Shown piece by piece: positions 63,948-64,000 of a stretch of DNA of 64,000 nucleotides. The stretch lies in assembly GCF_009730915.1 (NCBI RefSeq), contig NC_052488.1, positions 21,074,305 through 21,138,304 on the forward strand. Reading direction: 5' to 3'. The position numbers and the translations under genes were made by a program. Source of the stretch: Dioscorea cayenensis subsp. rotundata (Eukaryota > Streptophyta > Magnoliopsida > Dioscoreales > Dioscoreaceae). Below the pieces are notes generated by a model. The model was not told the origin of the DNA. It did no database searches and saw nothing but the letters and a program-made list of their open reading frames with translations. Within the stretch, counting starts at the first letter, position 1. Every line of letters begins with the position of its first letter.

Positions 63948-64000
63948 CTGGTTGCCTACGAAGCCCTCGACGAGAAGGAAGATCCCATTAAAAGCAATCA
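63541..64000. repeat. Likely start of another repeat element, cut by the window end
   Basis: TAGTCCCTCTA and CCCTTTTAGTCC words recur at 63558-63620, a pattern common at ends of plant transposons. Further in, CCTCGACGAGAAGGAAGA is repeated (about 63858 and 63965), together with AAAAGCAATCA, on either side of a (GA)n microsatellite at about 63907-63944. The element cannot be classified without sequence beyond 64000. Confidence 0.4.

Noticed and set aside
1..64000. CRISPR arrays, operons, ribosomal RNA genes
   Set aside because: None seen; the window is plant nuclear DNA and tandem repeats present are microsatellites or short duplications.

Overview
This is nuclear DNA of a flowering plant. 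Intergenic sequence is very AT-rich, introns are GT-AG, and the genes belong to plant families: DUF1677, plastid lipoxygenase, a CC-NB-LRR immune receptor, subtilase, LURP-one protein and a CYP71-clan P450. Much of the rest is transposable elements. GC-rich, CpG-rich first or last exons (subtilase exon 1, last lipoxygenase exon) lean towards a monocot, but I cannot name the species from sequence alone.

Layout. 1-3.1 kb: AT-rich spacer with a hAT-like element. 3.1-3.9 kb: DUF1677 gene (+) behind a promoter with GGGCC motifs and a telomere-like box. 5.2-8.7 kb: intact nine-exon 13-lipoxygenase-like gene (-). 12-18 kb: segment A, which is related in direct orientation to segment A' at 33-41 kb; each copy carries transposons that the other lacks. 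14.6-17.8 kb: Mutator-like element holding a fragment of an inositol-polyphosphate 5-phosphatase gene. 21.3-25.2 kb: NLR gene (-). 26.1-26.3 kb: orphan first exon of a TFIIS-type gene. 28.7-32.2 kb: solo-LTR-like repeat, hAT element and fold-back element. 34.4-39.0 kb: Ty1/copia element with 97% identical LTRs and a 5-bp target-site duplication. 42.8-46.0 kb: subtilase (+). 46.9-47.7 kb: LURP-one gene (+). 50.3-51.4 kb: fold-back Mutator-like element with a perfect 9-bp target-site duplication. 51.8-53.8 kb: P450 (+). 56.4-62.7 kb: old, decayed copia element (-).

The genes do not form an operon-like unit. Several belong to defence-linked families (lipoxygenase, NLR, LURP-one, and possibly the P450), but nothing in the sequence shows joint regulation.

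The most informative observations are: (1) the A/A' duplication with reciprocal empty sites, which gives a relative history of the insertions; (2) single-base frameshifts, mostly in short homopolymers, in four otherwise well conserved genes, which look more like residual consensus errors than pseudogenes; (3) the gene-fragment capture inside the Mutator-like element. I found no RNA genes, CRISPR arrays or convincing new biochemical system.
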